From CBDTTW01 sp965363675 (GTDB taxonomy: Bacteria; Bacteroidota; Rhodothermia; Rhodothermales; DASSAV01), in the NCBI GenBank assembly GCA_965363675.1, contig CBDTTW010000049.1:1-17845 (forward strand): a stretch of 17,845 bases of DNA. The letters are read 5' to 3'. Below, piece by piece: positions 1 to 7,661 of this stretch; the stretch's first letter is position 1; the number at the start of each line of letters is the position of its first letter. The position numbers were made by a program, and so were the translations under genes. The notes under the pieces are model-generated. The model was not told the origin of the DNA. It saw only the letters and a program-made list of their open reading frames with translations, and did no database searches.

Positions 1-1185
1 CCCCCGATGCGCGGCGTCCCCGGCGGGGTGCAAAGCGCTCGCCGCCTGGCCGAGGGCTGCGCCCTGCGCGGAAGCCGTTTTGCGTGGGCGCACGGGCTCG
101 GGGCAGAGGCGGGCGCGCGTCTTCTCGCCGGCGGCTCGGCCGGGCCGGATGCGCTGCCCGCGCCCACCACCTGCCCCGCCGAGCCCGCCCTGGCCGCCCT
201 GCTGACCGATCTGCTCGACGCGACGCTTGCGCTGGCCCCCGCCGACGTGCGGGCCGTGGAGGTGCGCTACGCGGCGCAGCAACGGCGGGTGCAGGTGCAT
301 CGGCCTGCGCCCGTCGCCGACTTTCGCACGGTCTGGGGCCTTGAGGTGCGCGTGCGCACGCGCGAGGCCGCCGGCGGCGCCGTGTGCAGCGGGCCCGGCG
401 ACGAGCCCTCGGCCGAGGCCGCCGCCGCGCTGCCGGCGAGGGCCGTGCAGCGCCTGCGGCACGCGGCGGCGGCGGCGCGCCTGCCGGCGGAGGAGGGGCC
501 GCCGGTCGTCTTTACGAACGCGTGCAGCGGCGCCTACGTGCACGAAGCGCTCGGGCATGCCTGCGAGGCCGACGCGGCCGGGCGGCTCGGCCTGCGCCTC
601 GGCGATGTGCTGACCCACCCAAGCCTCAGGCTGCTCAACGACCCCACCGCGCCGGGGGCCGCCCTGCGCATGGCCTGCGACGACGAAGGCGCCCCGGCCC
701 TCCGCGCGCTCCTCATCGAAGCAGGGCGACTCGTGGGGCTGCTCGCCGGCGCGGCCGAGGCGGCGGCGTGGGGGCTGCCCCGGGCCGGAGCCGCCCGCTG
801 CGAGGATTACCGCCGCCCGCCCCTGCCCCGCATGACGCACCTGCGCCTCGAAGGCCCGGACGCCGCCGCCGACCCCGCCGACCTCGTGCGCGAACTCCGG
901 AGCGGGCTGGTGGTCTCGGCCCTGGGCGCGGGGCGCATCGACCCGGCGACCGGGCGGTTCACCCTTCCGCTCGTCGAGGCGCACCGCGTCCGTGGGGGCG
1001 CCCTTGCCGAGCCGGTGCGCGGATCGCTCGTGGGGGCCTTCGGCGCCGCCGACATTCGGGCCGCCGCCGGGCCGAGCCTCGTCGCCGCCGACCACACCGC
1101 ATGCAGCAAGGCGGGGCAGACCCTCCCCGTCACGAGCGCCGCGCCCGCGCTGCTCGTGGGCTCGCTGGCGTACCTGCCCGGCTGA
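1..1185 (+). CDS. tldD: TldD-type metalloprotease (5' truncated)
   Basis: Metalloprotease of the TldD/PmbA (U62) family. With its partner TldE it is known elsewhere to degrade unfolded peptides, process ribosomally made peptides and act on some antitoxins. The HExxxH metal motif reads HEALGH at residues 179-184, counted from the first ATG at position 7; TldE lacks this motif, so this is the TldD half. The family's third metal ligand is a C-terminal cysteine, and C366 in 'CSKAGQTLPV' fits it. Other TldD landmarks are 'DDEG', 'PRMTHLRLEG' and 'LGAGRIDPATG'. The frame is open through position 1 and the N-terminal domain is shorter than in typical homologues (about 450-480 aa), so the real start probably lies left of the window. 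The N-terminal 150 residues are Ala-rich and diverged. No tldE is visible; it may be upstream. A 110-bp gap with a hairpin separates it from argS. Confidence 0.85.
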   Translation, partial: PPMRGVPGGVQSARRLAEGCALRGSRFAWAHGLGAEAGARLLAGGSAGPDALPAPTTCPAEPALAALLTDLLDATLALAPADVRAVEVRYAAQQRRVQVHRPAPVADFRTVWGLEVRVRTREAAGGAVCSGPGDEPSAEAAAALPARAVQRLRHAAAAARLPAEEGPPVVFTNACSGAYVHEALGHACEADAAGRLGLRLGDVLTHPSLRLLNDPTAPGAALRMACDDEGAPALRALLIEAGRLVGLLAGAAEAAAWGLPRAGAARCEDYRRPPLPRMTHLRLEGPDAAADPADLVRELRSGLVVSALGAGRIDPATGRFTLPLVEAHRVRGGALAEPVRGSLVGAFGAADIRAAAGPSLVAADHTACSKAGQTLPVTSAAPALLVGSLAYLPG

Positions 1186-1192
1186 ACGCGCG

Positions 1193-1230
1193 CGAAGGGC
1201 CGCGTTTTTCGTAGATTGCAGCGGCCTTCG
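1193..1230 (+). other. Inverted repeat between tldD and argS
   Basis: CGAAGGGCCGC (1193-1203) faces GCGGCCTTCG (1221-1230), complementary apart from one bulged base, around a 17-nt loop that holds a T5 run and the candidate argS -7 element. It could be a weak terminator for tldD, a leader hairpin or an operator. The T run is inside the loop and not after the stem, so it is not a standard intrinsic terminator. Confidence 0.35.
1212..1219 (+). promoter_or_regulatory. Candidate -7 promoter element for argS-pheA-ftsX
   Basis: TAGATTGC lies 76 bp before the argS start. It resembles the Bacteroidota housekeeping sigma -7 element (TAnnTTTG) and similar words in other intergenic gaps here (7623, 13792 minus, 14276, 16807 minus). 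I see no convincing -33 TTG element, so this rests on recurrence and position only. Confidence 0.3.
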
Positions 1231-1295
1231 AGGGCCTCGCCCCCTCCCCGCTCACTATCCACCGGGTCCCCGGCCCGCGCGCCCACCCTCCCGAC

Positions 1296-3014
1296 ATGCT
1301 CAAACCCCTCCTGGAGCACGCGCTCGCGCGGGCTCTAAGCCGCCTCGACGGCGTCCCGCCGGAGTTCACGCCGGACGTGGACACGCCCGCCAACCCTGAG
1401 CACGGCGACCTGACGACCAACGCCGCCATGCAGCTCACGCGGCATCTGCGCCGCCCGCCCCGCCAGATCGCCGAGGAGATCGGCCGCCTCCTCCGCGAAG
1501 AGCTGGGCGAAGAAGCCCTGGCGAGCATCGAGATCGCCGGGCCGGGCTTTCTGAACGTGCGCTTTGCCCCGGCCTTCGTCGCCGAGGCGGCGGCCGGCAT
1601 CCTCGCCGCCGGCGCCGACTACGGGCGCACCACACTCGCGGAGCCGCAGCGCGCCATCGTCGAGTACGTGAGCGCCAACCCCACCGGGCCGCTCACGGTG
1701 GGCCACGGCCGCAACGCCGTCCTCGGCGACACGATGGCGAACCTGCTGGCCTGGACCGGCTACGACGTAACGCGCGAGTACTACTTCAACAACGCCGGGC
1801 GGCAGATGCGCGTGCTCGGCGGCTCGGTGCGCGCCCGCTACCTCGCCCTCGTCGATCCGGCCCTGCCCACTCGCGAGATGCGCGTCGGCGAGGGCGTGAC
1901 GGCGGTTGTCCCGGAGCCGTTCCCCGAGGACGGCTACCTCGGCGAGTACATCGCCCAAATCGCCGAACGTCTCTACGCCGAGCACGGCGACGCGCTCCGG
2001 GACGCCCCCGCCGAAGGGCCGTTCAAGGAGGCCGCCGAGAAAGCCATCTTCGCCGAGATCGACGCCACCATGCGCCGCCTCGGCATCCGGATGGACGCCT
2101 TCTTCAACGAGCACGATTTGTACACGAGCGGCCGCATCTGGGCGGCGCTCGACCGGCTCCGCGAGGCGGGCTACGTTTACGACAAGGACGGCGCCGTGTG
2201 GTTCCGCACGACGGCCTTCGGCAAGGAGCAGGATACCGTGCTCGTCAAAAGCTCCGGCGAGCCCACCTACCGCCTGCCCGACATCGCCTACCACGCCGAC
2301 AAGTTCGACCGCGGCTTCGACCGCATCGTGGACGTGTTCGGGGCCGACCACATCGCCACCTACCCCGACGTGCTCAGCGCCCTCGGCGTGCTCGGCTACG
2401 ACCCGGCCCGTGTGGACGTGATCATCTACCAGTTCGTCACGCTCGTGCGCGGCGGCGAACCGGTCAAGATGAGCACCCGCAAAGCCAACTACGTCACGCT
2501 CGACGACCTGATGGACGAGGTGGGCGAGGACGTGACGCGCTTTTTCTTCCTGATGCGCGCCACCGGCGCCCACCTGGAGTTCGACCTGGACCTGGCGAAG
2601 GAGGCCGGCGAGAAAAACCCGGTGTTCTACCTGCAATACGCGCATGCCCGCATCTGCTCGATTTTGCGCAAGGCCGAGGAAGTCGGTTTCCGCTTCGACA
2701 CGGCGCCGCAGCTTTCGCTGCTCCGGCACGAGGCCGAGCTGAGCCTGATCAAAGTGCTGCTGCGCTTCCCGGAGGTGCTCCGCCGCGCCGCCGCCGTGCG
2801 CGAGCCGCACCTGGCCGCCGGCTACCTGCGCGAGGTTGCCGTGGCGTTTACGCACTTCTACGGCCATTGCCGCATCGTCGGGGAGGACCGGGCGCTCGCC
2901 ACGGCGCGCATGCACCTGGCCGAGGCCGCACGCACGGTGCTGGCCAACGGCCTCGGCGTGCTCGGCATCCGCGCGCCGGAGCAGCTCCACCGCAAGGAGG
3001 CCGCCGAGCTATGA
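1296..3014 (+). CDS. argS: Arginyl-tRNA synthetase
   Basis: Class I aminoacyl-tRNA synthetase that charges tRNA-Arg in the cytoplasm; 572 aa, normal for the family. The N-terminal Add-1 domain (about 1-110) contains 'NPEHGDLTTNAAMQL'. The HIGH signature is VGHGR at 135-139, preceded by 'VEYVSANPTGPLT', and the KMSKS equivalent is KMSTR at 391-395. A DALR anticodon-binding domain follows from 'FYLQYAHAR' (about 445) to the end, including the typical 'GLGVLGIRAPEQL'. The ATG at 1296 is the natural start because homologues begin a few residues before this 'LLEHALARAL' helix; its ribosome-binding site is weak. It is the first gene of a likely operon: its TGA overlaps the pheA ATG by four bases, implying translational coupling. 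Confidence 0.97.
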   Translation: MLKPLLEHALARALSRLDGVPPEFTPDVDTPANPEHGDLTTNAAMQLTRHLRRPPRQIAEEIGRLLREELGEEALASIEIAGPGFLNVRFAPAFVAEAAAGILAAGADYGRTTLAEPQRAIVEYVSANPTGPLTVGHGRNAVLGDTMANLLAWTGYDVTREYYFNNAGRQMRVLGGSVRARYLALVDPALPTREMRVGEGVTAVVPEPFPEDGYLGEYIAQIAERLYAEHGDALRDAPAEGPFKEAAEKAIFAEIDATMRRLGIRMDAFFNEHDLYTSGRIWAALDRLREAGYVYDKDGAVWFRTTAFGKEQDTVLVKSSGEPTYRLPDIAYHADKFDRGFDRIVDVFGADHIATYPDVLSALGVLGYDPARVDVIIYQFVTLVRGGEPVKMSTRKANYVTLDDLMDEVGEDVTRFFFLMRATGAHLEFDLDLAKEAGEKNPVFYLQYAHARICSILRKAEEVGFRFDTAPQLSLLRHEAELSLIKVLLRFPEVLRRAAAVREPHLAAGYLREVAVAFTHFYGHCRIVGEDRALATARMHLAEAARTVLANGLGVLGIRAPEQLHRKEAAEL

Positions 3015-3868
3015 GCGCGCCCACCGTAGCCTTCCAGGGCGAAACCGGCGCCTTCAGCGAGGAGGCCGCGCGCGCCTTCTTCCGCGCGGCCGCGATGCTG
3101 CCGCAGGTGTCGTTCGAGGACGTGTTCGAGGCCGTGGCCTCGGGCGGGGCCGACTACGCCGTAGTGCCCATCGAAAACTCGCTTTTCGGCAGCGTCTCGA
3201 TCAACTACGATTTGCTCTACGCCCACGACGTGGTGATCCTGGGAGAACTGCGCCTGCGCATCCGTCACCACCTGATGGCGCTGCCGGGCGGCGCCCTTGC
3301 CGCCGTCGAAAAGGTGCTCTCGCACCCGCAGGCGCTCGGGCAGTGCCAGGCGTTTTTGCGGCGGCAGCTCGGGCATGCGCGCATCGCCCCCGCCTACGAC
3401 ACCGCCGGGGCCGCCAAGATGGTGCGCGAATCCGGCGAGCCCGGCTGGGCCGCCATTGCGAGCAAGGAAGCCGCCCGGCGCTACGGCCTGGAAATCCTCG
3501 CCGCCGGCATCGAGACCGACACGGCCAACTACACCCGCTTCCTCGCCCTGGCGCGCCCCGGCGCGCACGCTCCCGAGCTGACGGCCGGCGCGGAGACGCC
3601 GTACAAAACCTCCATCGTGTATGCCATGCGAGAGAACGCCCCCGGCGTGCTCTTCAAAAGCCTTGCCGCCTTCGCCCTGCGCGACCTCGACCTGCTCAAG
3701 ATCGAGAGCCGCCCGCTCGTGGGCAGGCCCGGCGCCTACCTGTTCCACCTGGACCTGGAAGGCGCGGCCGGCAACCCCGTGGTGCAGCGCGCGCTCGACC
3801 ATCTGCGCGAGATGACCGACTTCATCAAGGTGCTCGGGTCGTACCCCGAAGGCCCCACCATCGAATAA
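3011..3868 (+). CDS. pheA: Prephenate dehydratase with ACT domain
   Basis: Converts prephenate to phenylpyruvate, the committed step to phenylalanine, with Phe feedback inhibition through the ACT domain. 285 aa, the usual size of the monofunctional enzyme without a fused chorismate mutase. The PDT domain (about 4-180) shows 'FQGETGAFSEEAA' at the N-terminus, 'VPIENSLFGSV' (52-62), 'SHPQALGQCQAFL' and the catalytic TRF motif T175-R176-F177. The ACT domain (about 198-278) has the ligand-binding ESRP at 232-235 and 'GVLF' in place of the GALV motif. The ATG at 3011 lies within the argS stop (ATGA). An alternative 556-aa ORF in the same frame running back into argS is only an open-frame extension with no family similarity. 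Confidence 0.96.
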   Translation: MSAPTVAFQGETGAFSEEAARAFFRAAAMLPQVSFEDVFEAVASGGADYAVVPIENSLFGSVSINYDLLYAHDVVILGELRLRIRHHLMALPGGALAAVEKVLSHPQALGQCQAFLRRQLGHARIAPAYDTAGAAKMVRESGEPGWAAIASKEAARRYGLEILAAGIETDTANYTRFLALARPGAHAPELTAGAETPYKTSIVYAMRENAPGVLFKSLAAFALRDLDLLKIESRPLVGRPGAYLFHLDLEGAAGNPVVQRALDHLREMTDFIKVLGSYPEGPTIE

Positions 3869-3883
3869 CCCCGGCCGAAGCGC

Positions 3884-4765
3884 ATGTCGATCCTGTTCAG
3901 CATCCGCGAAGGGCTCTCCGGCTTCCGGCGCGCCCGCATGGCCTCGGCGGCCTCCACGAGCGCGATGGCCGTAGCCCTGATGCTGATCGGGCTGTTCTTC
4001 GCGCTGAGCATCCAGGCCAACGCGCTTTCGAGCTGGCTGCGGCAGCGCGCCGGCGAGATGGAACTGTTCCTCGACCCGGTGGACGCGCGCACCGCCGAAG
4101 CCCTCGTGGCCCGCGCCGCCGCCGCCTCGGGCGTAGCCGAGGCGCGCTACATTTCGAGCCGGGAGGCGCAGGAAATCTTCAAGCAAGAGTTCGGCGAGGG
4201 CGCCGAGATGTACTACGACGAGCCGTTCCTGCCCGCCTCGATCCGCGTGCGCCTCGTGGACGCATGGGCCACCCCGGAGAGCCTAGCCGTCCTCGCCGAG
4301 GAGTTCGGGTCGTGGAACCGCGTGGACGAGGTCGTCTACAATCAGGACCTGCTGGTCAAGGTGCAGCGCAACCTGCGCCTGCTGACCCTGCTCGGGGCCG
4401 GCATCGGGCTGTTCGTGACCCTTGCGGCCGTGTTTCTGGTGGCCAATACGATCCGGCTGACCATCTACGCGCGCCGGCTGCTCATCCGCACCATGAAGCT
4501 CGTCGGCGCGACGGACGCCTACATCCGGCGGCCGTTCCTCGTCGAGGGGGCGCTTCAGGGGGCGGCCGCGGGGTTGGCGGCGGGGCTGGTGCTTTGGGCG
4601 CTCAGCGGCGCCGTGGCGGGGGCGGCTCTGCCGGTGGGGGCCGGGCTGAGCGTGGGCGCGGCCCTGGCCTACCTGCTCTTCCTGATGGCCCTCGGCGGCG
4701 GCCTGGGGTGGCTGGCCTCGTGGCTGGCCGTGCGCCGCTTCATTCGCAACGTGGCCCTGCACTGA
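3884..4765 (+). CDS. ftsX: FtsX-type cell division permease
   Basis: Membrane subunit of the FtsEX complex, an ABC-type machine that in other bacteria activates peptidoglycan amidases at the division site. 293 aa, typical of FtsX. Topology fits: a short cytoplasmic N-terminus, TM1 at about 25-46, an extracytoplasmic domain at about 47-163 containing the FtsX-like 'ARYISSREAQEIFKQEFG', then TM2 (165-192), TM3 (221-245) and TM4 (257-282). The loop after TM2, 'NTIRLTIYARRLLIRTMKL' followed by 'VGATDAYIRRPFLVEG', is the family's most conserved stretch. It starts 15 bp after pheA and is probably co-transcribed with argS-pheA. No ftsE ATPase is adjacent, so its partner must be encoded elsewhere. 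No strong Shine-Dalgarno sequence precedes the ATG. Confidence 0.9.
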   Translation: MSILFSIREGLSGFRRARMASAASTSAMAVALMLIGLFFALSIQANALSSWLRQRAGEMELFLDPVDARTAEALVARAAAASGVAEARYISSREAQEIFKQEFGEGAEMYYDEPFLPASIRVRLVDAWATPESLAVLAEEFGSWNRVDEVVYNQDLLVKVQRNLRLLTLLGAGIGLFVTLAAVFLVANTIRLTIYARRLLIRTMKLVGATDAYIRRPFLVEGALQGAAAGLAAGLVLWALSGAVAGAALPVGAGLSVGAALAYLLFLMALGGGLGWLASWLAVRRFIRNVALH

Positions 4766-4853
4766 CGGCCCGCCCGCCTGATCGTTACAGCCCGCCGGGA
4801 TCAGAGCGCCCCCGGAACGGGTACAGCCTATGATCCTCCAGACTCCCATAGCC

Positions 4854-5789
4854 ATGCCGCAACGATCTTTCAGGCTGTTTTTGCTCCTGCTCGCGCTTCT
4901 GCCGGCGGCCCTGCTGGCCGGCTGCAAGGACGCGCCCAAGGTCACGACGACGCCGGAAGGCCGCCTCGTGCTCGGCGCCGTCGAATCGGCCGACTCGCTC
5001 ACGCGCAGCGTCAGCCCGGGCGCGCGGGTGCTCGTCCTCAAAGGCTTCGACGGCGACATCCGCCTCACGGGCTCGGACAACCCCTCGGCCAACCTCGTCT
5101 TCGTGCGGCACGCCCGCGCCGAGTCGCAGGCCGAGGCCGCCGCCATCCTTGCCGACATCACCGTCAGCGAGACCGGCGCCGACCTGGAGTACACCTACGC
5201 CATCGCCTCGAAGCGCCCCGAGCTGTCGTGGGTCGAGGTGCACGGCACGGTGCCCCGGCAAGTCAGCCTGCGCATCGAGCTGACCAGCGGCTCGGTGAAC
5301 ATCTCCGACGTGCAGGGGGTGCTCAAGGTCCAGACGCGCCGGGGCGACATCGCCCTCGGCGGCGCCACGTCGGGCGTGACCGCCTCCTCCGAGTCGGGCG
5401 ACGTGCTGCTCGGAGCGGGCATGGTGCTGCCGGAGTTCCCCATTACGCTGCGCACCTCCAACGGCGACATCCGGGCGGCCTTCCCCGGCGGCTCGTCGGT
5501 GCTGCTGGAAGCCCACACGCAGAACGGCCGGATCCTGACGCACGGCCTGCCCTTCACGGCGCCCGAGCTGTCGCTCAAGGGCGCCGGCGGGCGCTTCAAG
5601 GGCAAGCTCGGCGAGGCCGCCGGCCGCATCTCGCTCCAGACGCAGAACGGCGACATCTACATGTCGGAGCAGGCGCCGGTGCAGCCGCGCCCCGTCGCCC
5701 CGCCCGCCGACTCGGCGGCTGCGCCCGGCCCGGCGGCGGTCCGCCCCGACTCGGGGGGGCAAGGCCCCGCCGCCTTCGACAGCCTGTAA
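4854..5789 (+). CDS. DUF4097-like repeat lipoprotein
   Basis: Probable surface- or periplasm-exposed lipoprotein of the DUF4097/'putative adhesin' type; biochemical function unknown. The ATG at 4854 (MPQRSFRLFLLLLALL) is preferred over the one at 4830, because it gives a standard signal peptide ending in the lipobox LLAGC with the lipidated Cys at residue 24. The mature part carries serial short strands built on a GDI/GDV motif: 'GDIRLTGSD', 'GSVNISDV', 'GDIALGGATSG', 'GDVLLGAG', 'GDIRAAFPGG', 'GRILTHG' and 'GDIYMSEQ'. This pattern suggests a right-handed beta-helix or stacked beta structure. The last 40 or so residues are a Pro/Ala-rich, probably disordered tail. 311 aa. It lies 88 bp after ftsX and 16 bp before the next gene. 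DUF4097 proteins sometimes sit next to anti-sigma or PspC-type genes; none is seen here. Confidence 0.75.
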   Translation: MPQRSFRLFLLLLALLPAALLAGCKDAPKVTTTPEGRLVLGAVESADSLTRSVSPGARVLVLKGFDGDIRLTGSDNPSANLVFVRHARAESQAEAAAILADITVSETGADLEYTYAIASKRPELSWVEVHGTVPRQVSLRIELTSGSVNISDVQGVLKVQTRRGDIALGGATSGVTASSESGDVLLGAGMVLPEFPITLRTSNGDIRAAFPGGSSVLLEAHTQNGRILTHGLPFTAPELSLKGAGGRFKGKLGEAAGRISLQTQNGDIYMSEQAPVQPRPVAPPADSAAAPGPAAVRPDSGGQGPAAFDSL

Positions 5790-5805
5790 ACGCTTTGCCG
5801 CCTGC

Positions 5806-6207
5806 ATGCCTCCGGACTTCATCCCCTCCTACAACAAGCCCGACGCCCCCGGCGTCTGGATGAACTTCGACAACACCGTATCGGTCTACCACGCCGTAGC
5901 CGCCGCCGACGCCTTCGAGGCGGCCGCCGAGGCGCTGTTCGCCGTGCTGCGCGAAGCCCAGGAGCGCTTCCCCGGCTGGCCCCGCGTGCTGTACCTCGAC
6001 ATCGAGGGCCACCGCGACGCCCACGGCCGTTTCGAGCCGGACTTCGTCGAGTACCAGCAGGAGTTCCTCTTCGGCGTCATCGCGCCGTTTACGACGGCGC
6101 TCGAAGCCCCGCTGACCGGCCCGCTGCTCAACCCCAACCCCCAGCGCAACGACCTGCCGGACCGGCTGCGCATCGGAGAACCCCTCGCAGCCGCCCCCCG
6201 CCCGTGA
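5806..6207 (+). CDS. Conserved-looking protein of unknown function
   Basis: 133-aa protein that I do not recognise. It is cytosolic by appearance: no signal peptide and no membrane segment. Visible features are an N-terminal 'YNKPDAPGVWMNFDNTVSVYHA', an amphipathic Ala/Glu-rich helix at about 31-52 (AAADAFEAAAEALFAVLREA), a strand-like 'RVLYLDIEGHRD', then 'FVEYQQEFLFGVIAPF' and a Pro-rich C-terminus with 'NPNPQRNDLPDRL'. Overall acidic. It is accepted as real because it fills the gap between two genes exactly: it starts 16 bp after the lipoprotein stop, and its TGA overlaps the GTG start of rlmD as GTGA. That overlap implies co-translation with the rRNA methyltransferase. Function cannot be assigned. 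Confidence 0.7.
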   Translation: MPPDFIPSYNKPDAPGVWMNFDNTVSVYHAVAAADAFEAAAEALFAVLREAQERFPGWPRVLYLDIEGHRDAHGRFEPDFVEYQQEFLFGVIAPFTTALEAPLTGPLLNPNPQRNDLPDRLRIGEPLAAAPRP

Positions 6208-7601
6208 AGCCTGGAGACATTCTGGAGTTCGAACTGGAGAAAGCCGCCGACCGCGGCAAGTCGCTGGCGCGCCTCGACGGCTACGTCGTCTTCGTCGAGG
6301 GCGGCGTGCCGGGCGACTACGTGCGGGTGCGCCTGGGACGGCGCAAGAAGAAGTACGCCGAGGCGCGCCTGCTGGAAGTGCTCCGGCCCAGCCCGCTGCG
6401 CACGGCGCCGCGCTGCGAGTACTTCGGCGTGTGCGGCGGCTGCAAGTGGCAGCATTTCGCCTACGCCGCCCAGCTCGAAGCCAAACGCGAGAGCGTCCGC
6501 GACGCCTTTGCGCACGCCGGCGGCTTCCGCGACGTGGACGTAGCCCCGACCATCGGCAGCGAGCACGTTTACTTTTACCGCAACAAGATGGAGTTCTCCT
6601 TCAGCGCCCAGCGGTGGCTGACGCGGGAGGAGATCGAGAGCGGGCAGCCCTTCGAGACGGATTTTGCGCTCGGGCTGCACGCCCCCGGCAGCTTTGCCAA
6701 GGTGCTCGATTTGCACGCATGCTACCTGCAATCGGAGCTGAGCGTGCGCCTCGTCAACGCCGTGCGCCTCCTGGCGCAGGCCGAGGGCTGGAGCGCCTGG
6801 AACACGTACGAGCACACGGGCTACCTGCGCCACCTCGTCATCCGGCAGTCGGCGCATTTGCCCGAGGTGATGGTAAACCTCGTCACGTCGGGCTGGGAGC
6901 CCGAGCGCGCCGGCGTGCTGGCGGCCTTTCTGGAGGCGCACTTCCCCGAGGTCTCTACCTTCGTCAACACGATCAACAGCAGCCTCGCGCAGACGGCTTT
7001 CGGCGAGGAGACGCGCGTCGTCTTCGGCCCCGGCGTCATCCACGACCGCATCGGGCGGTTCACCTTCGAGATTGCTCCGAGCGCTTTCTTCCAGACGAAC
7101 ACGCGCCAGGCCGAGCGCCTCTACGACGCCGTGCTGGCCTACGCGGACCTGCGGCCCACCGACCGCGTGTACGACCTCTACTGCGGCGCCGGGACGATCT
7201 CGCTGTACATGGCGCCCTACGCGCGCGAGGTGCTCGGCGTCGAGCTGGTAGAGGCGGCCGTGGAGAACGCGCGCGCCAACGCCGCCGCCAACGGCATCGG
7301 CAACTGCACGTTCGTCGCGGGCGATTTGATGCGGCTGTTCACGCCCGAGTTCGTGGCCCGGCATGGGGCCCCCGACGTGCTCGTCGTGGACCCGCCGCGC
7401 GCGGGCATGCACCCACGCGTAGCCGAGCAGATCGCGCGGCTGCGGCCCCGGCGCCTGGTGTACGTAAGCTGCAACCCGCAGACGCAGGCCCGCGACCTGG
7501 CGCTGCTCGGCGAGGGCTACCGCCTGGAGGCCGTGCAGCCCGTCGATTTGTTTCCGCACACGTTCCACATCGAAAGCGTGGCGCGCCTCTCGGCGCGATA
7601 G
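6204..7601 (+). CDS. rlmD: 23S rRNA (uracil-5-)-methyltransferase, RlmD/RumA type
   Basis: SAM-dependent m5U methyltransferase of the TrmA/RlmCD family; 465 aa. An N-terminal TRAM domain (about 1-60) is followed by four Fe-S cysteines, C71, C77, C80 and C173 (CEYFGVCGGC and HACYLQ). The Rossmann SAM motif is DLYCGAGT (324-331), the 'DPPRAGMHP' motif lies at 396-404, the catalytic nucleophile is C423 in VSCNP, and the proposed general base is E457 in HIES. Homologues act on U747 or U1939 of 23S rRNA, or on tRNA U54. The TRAM domain plus Fe-S cluster fits RlmD-like enzymes best, but the exact target cannot be read from sequence, and some Bacteroidota homologues may modify more than one site. 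GTG start overlapping the preceding stop codon. Confidence 0.92.
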   Translation: MKPGDILEFELEKAADRGKSLARLDGYVVFVEGGVPGDYVRVRLGRRKKKYAEARLLEVLRPSPLRTAPRCEYFGVCGGCKWQHFAYAAQLEAKRESVRDAFAHAGGFRDVDVAPTIGSEHVYFYRNKMEFSFSAQRWLTREEIESGQPFETDFALGLHAPGSFAKVLDLHACYLQSELSVRLVNAVRLLAQAEGWSAWNTYEHTGYLRHLVIRQSAHLPEVMVNLVTSGWEPERAGVLAAFLEAHFPEVSTFVNTINSSLAQTAFGEETRVVFGPGVIHDRIGRFTFEIAPSAFFQTNTRQAERLYDAVLAYADLRPTDRVYDLYCGAGTISLYMAPYAREVLGVELVEAAVENARANAAANGIGNCTFVAGDLMRLFTPEFVARHGAPDVLVVDPPRAGMHPRVAEQIARLRPRRLVYVSCNPQTQARDLALLGEGYRLEAVQPVDLFPHTFHIESVARLSAR

Positions 7602-7622
7602 CGATTGCCCGGCCGGGCGCCG

Positions 7623-7630
7623 TAGCTTGG
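7623..7630 (+). promoter_or_regulatory. Candidate -7 promoter element for the SDR gene
   Basis: TAGCTTGG lies 31 bp before the ATG at 7662, in the only gap between rlmD and the SDR gene. It matches the argS-upstream word (GTAGnTTG) and the Bacteroidota -7 consensus loosely. A TTG at 7605-7607 is the only -33 candidate and is spaced short, at 15 bp. Confidence 0.3.
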
Positions 7631-7661
7631 GCGCGGTCTCCCTCGCCTAACCCCTCGCGCC

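Noticed and set aside
1335..2990. 551-aa minus-strand open frame opposite argS
   Set aside because: Antisense shadow; low-complexity composition and no family similarity.
4778..4804. CTGATC...GATCAG inverted repeat after ftsX as a terminator
   Set aside because: Only 6 bp with a 15-nt loop and no T run; likely chance.
5886..7568. 560-aa minus-strand open frame opposite rlmD
   Set aside because: Antisense shadow of an unmistakable methyltransferase; no motifs of its own.
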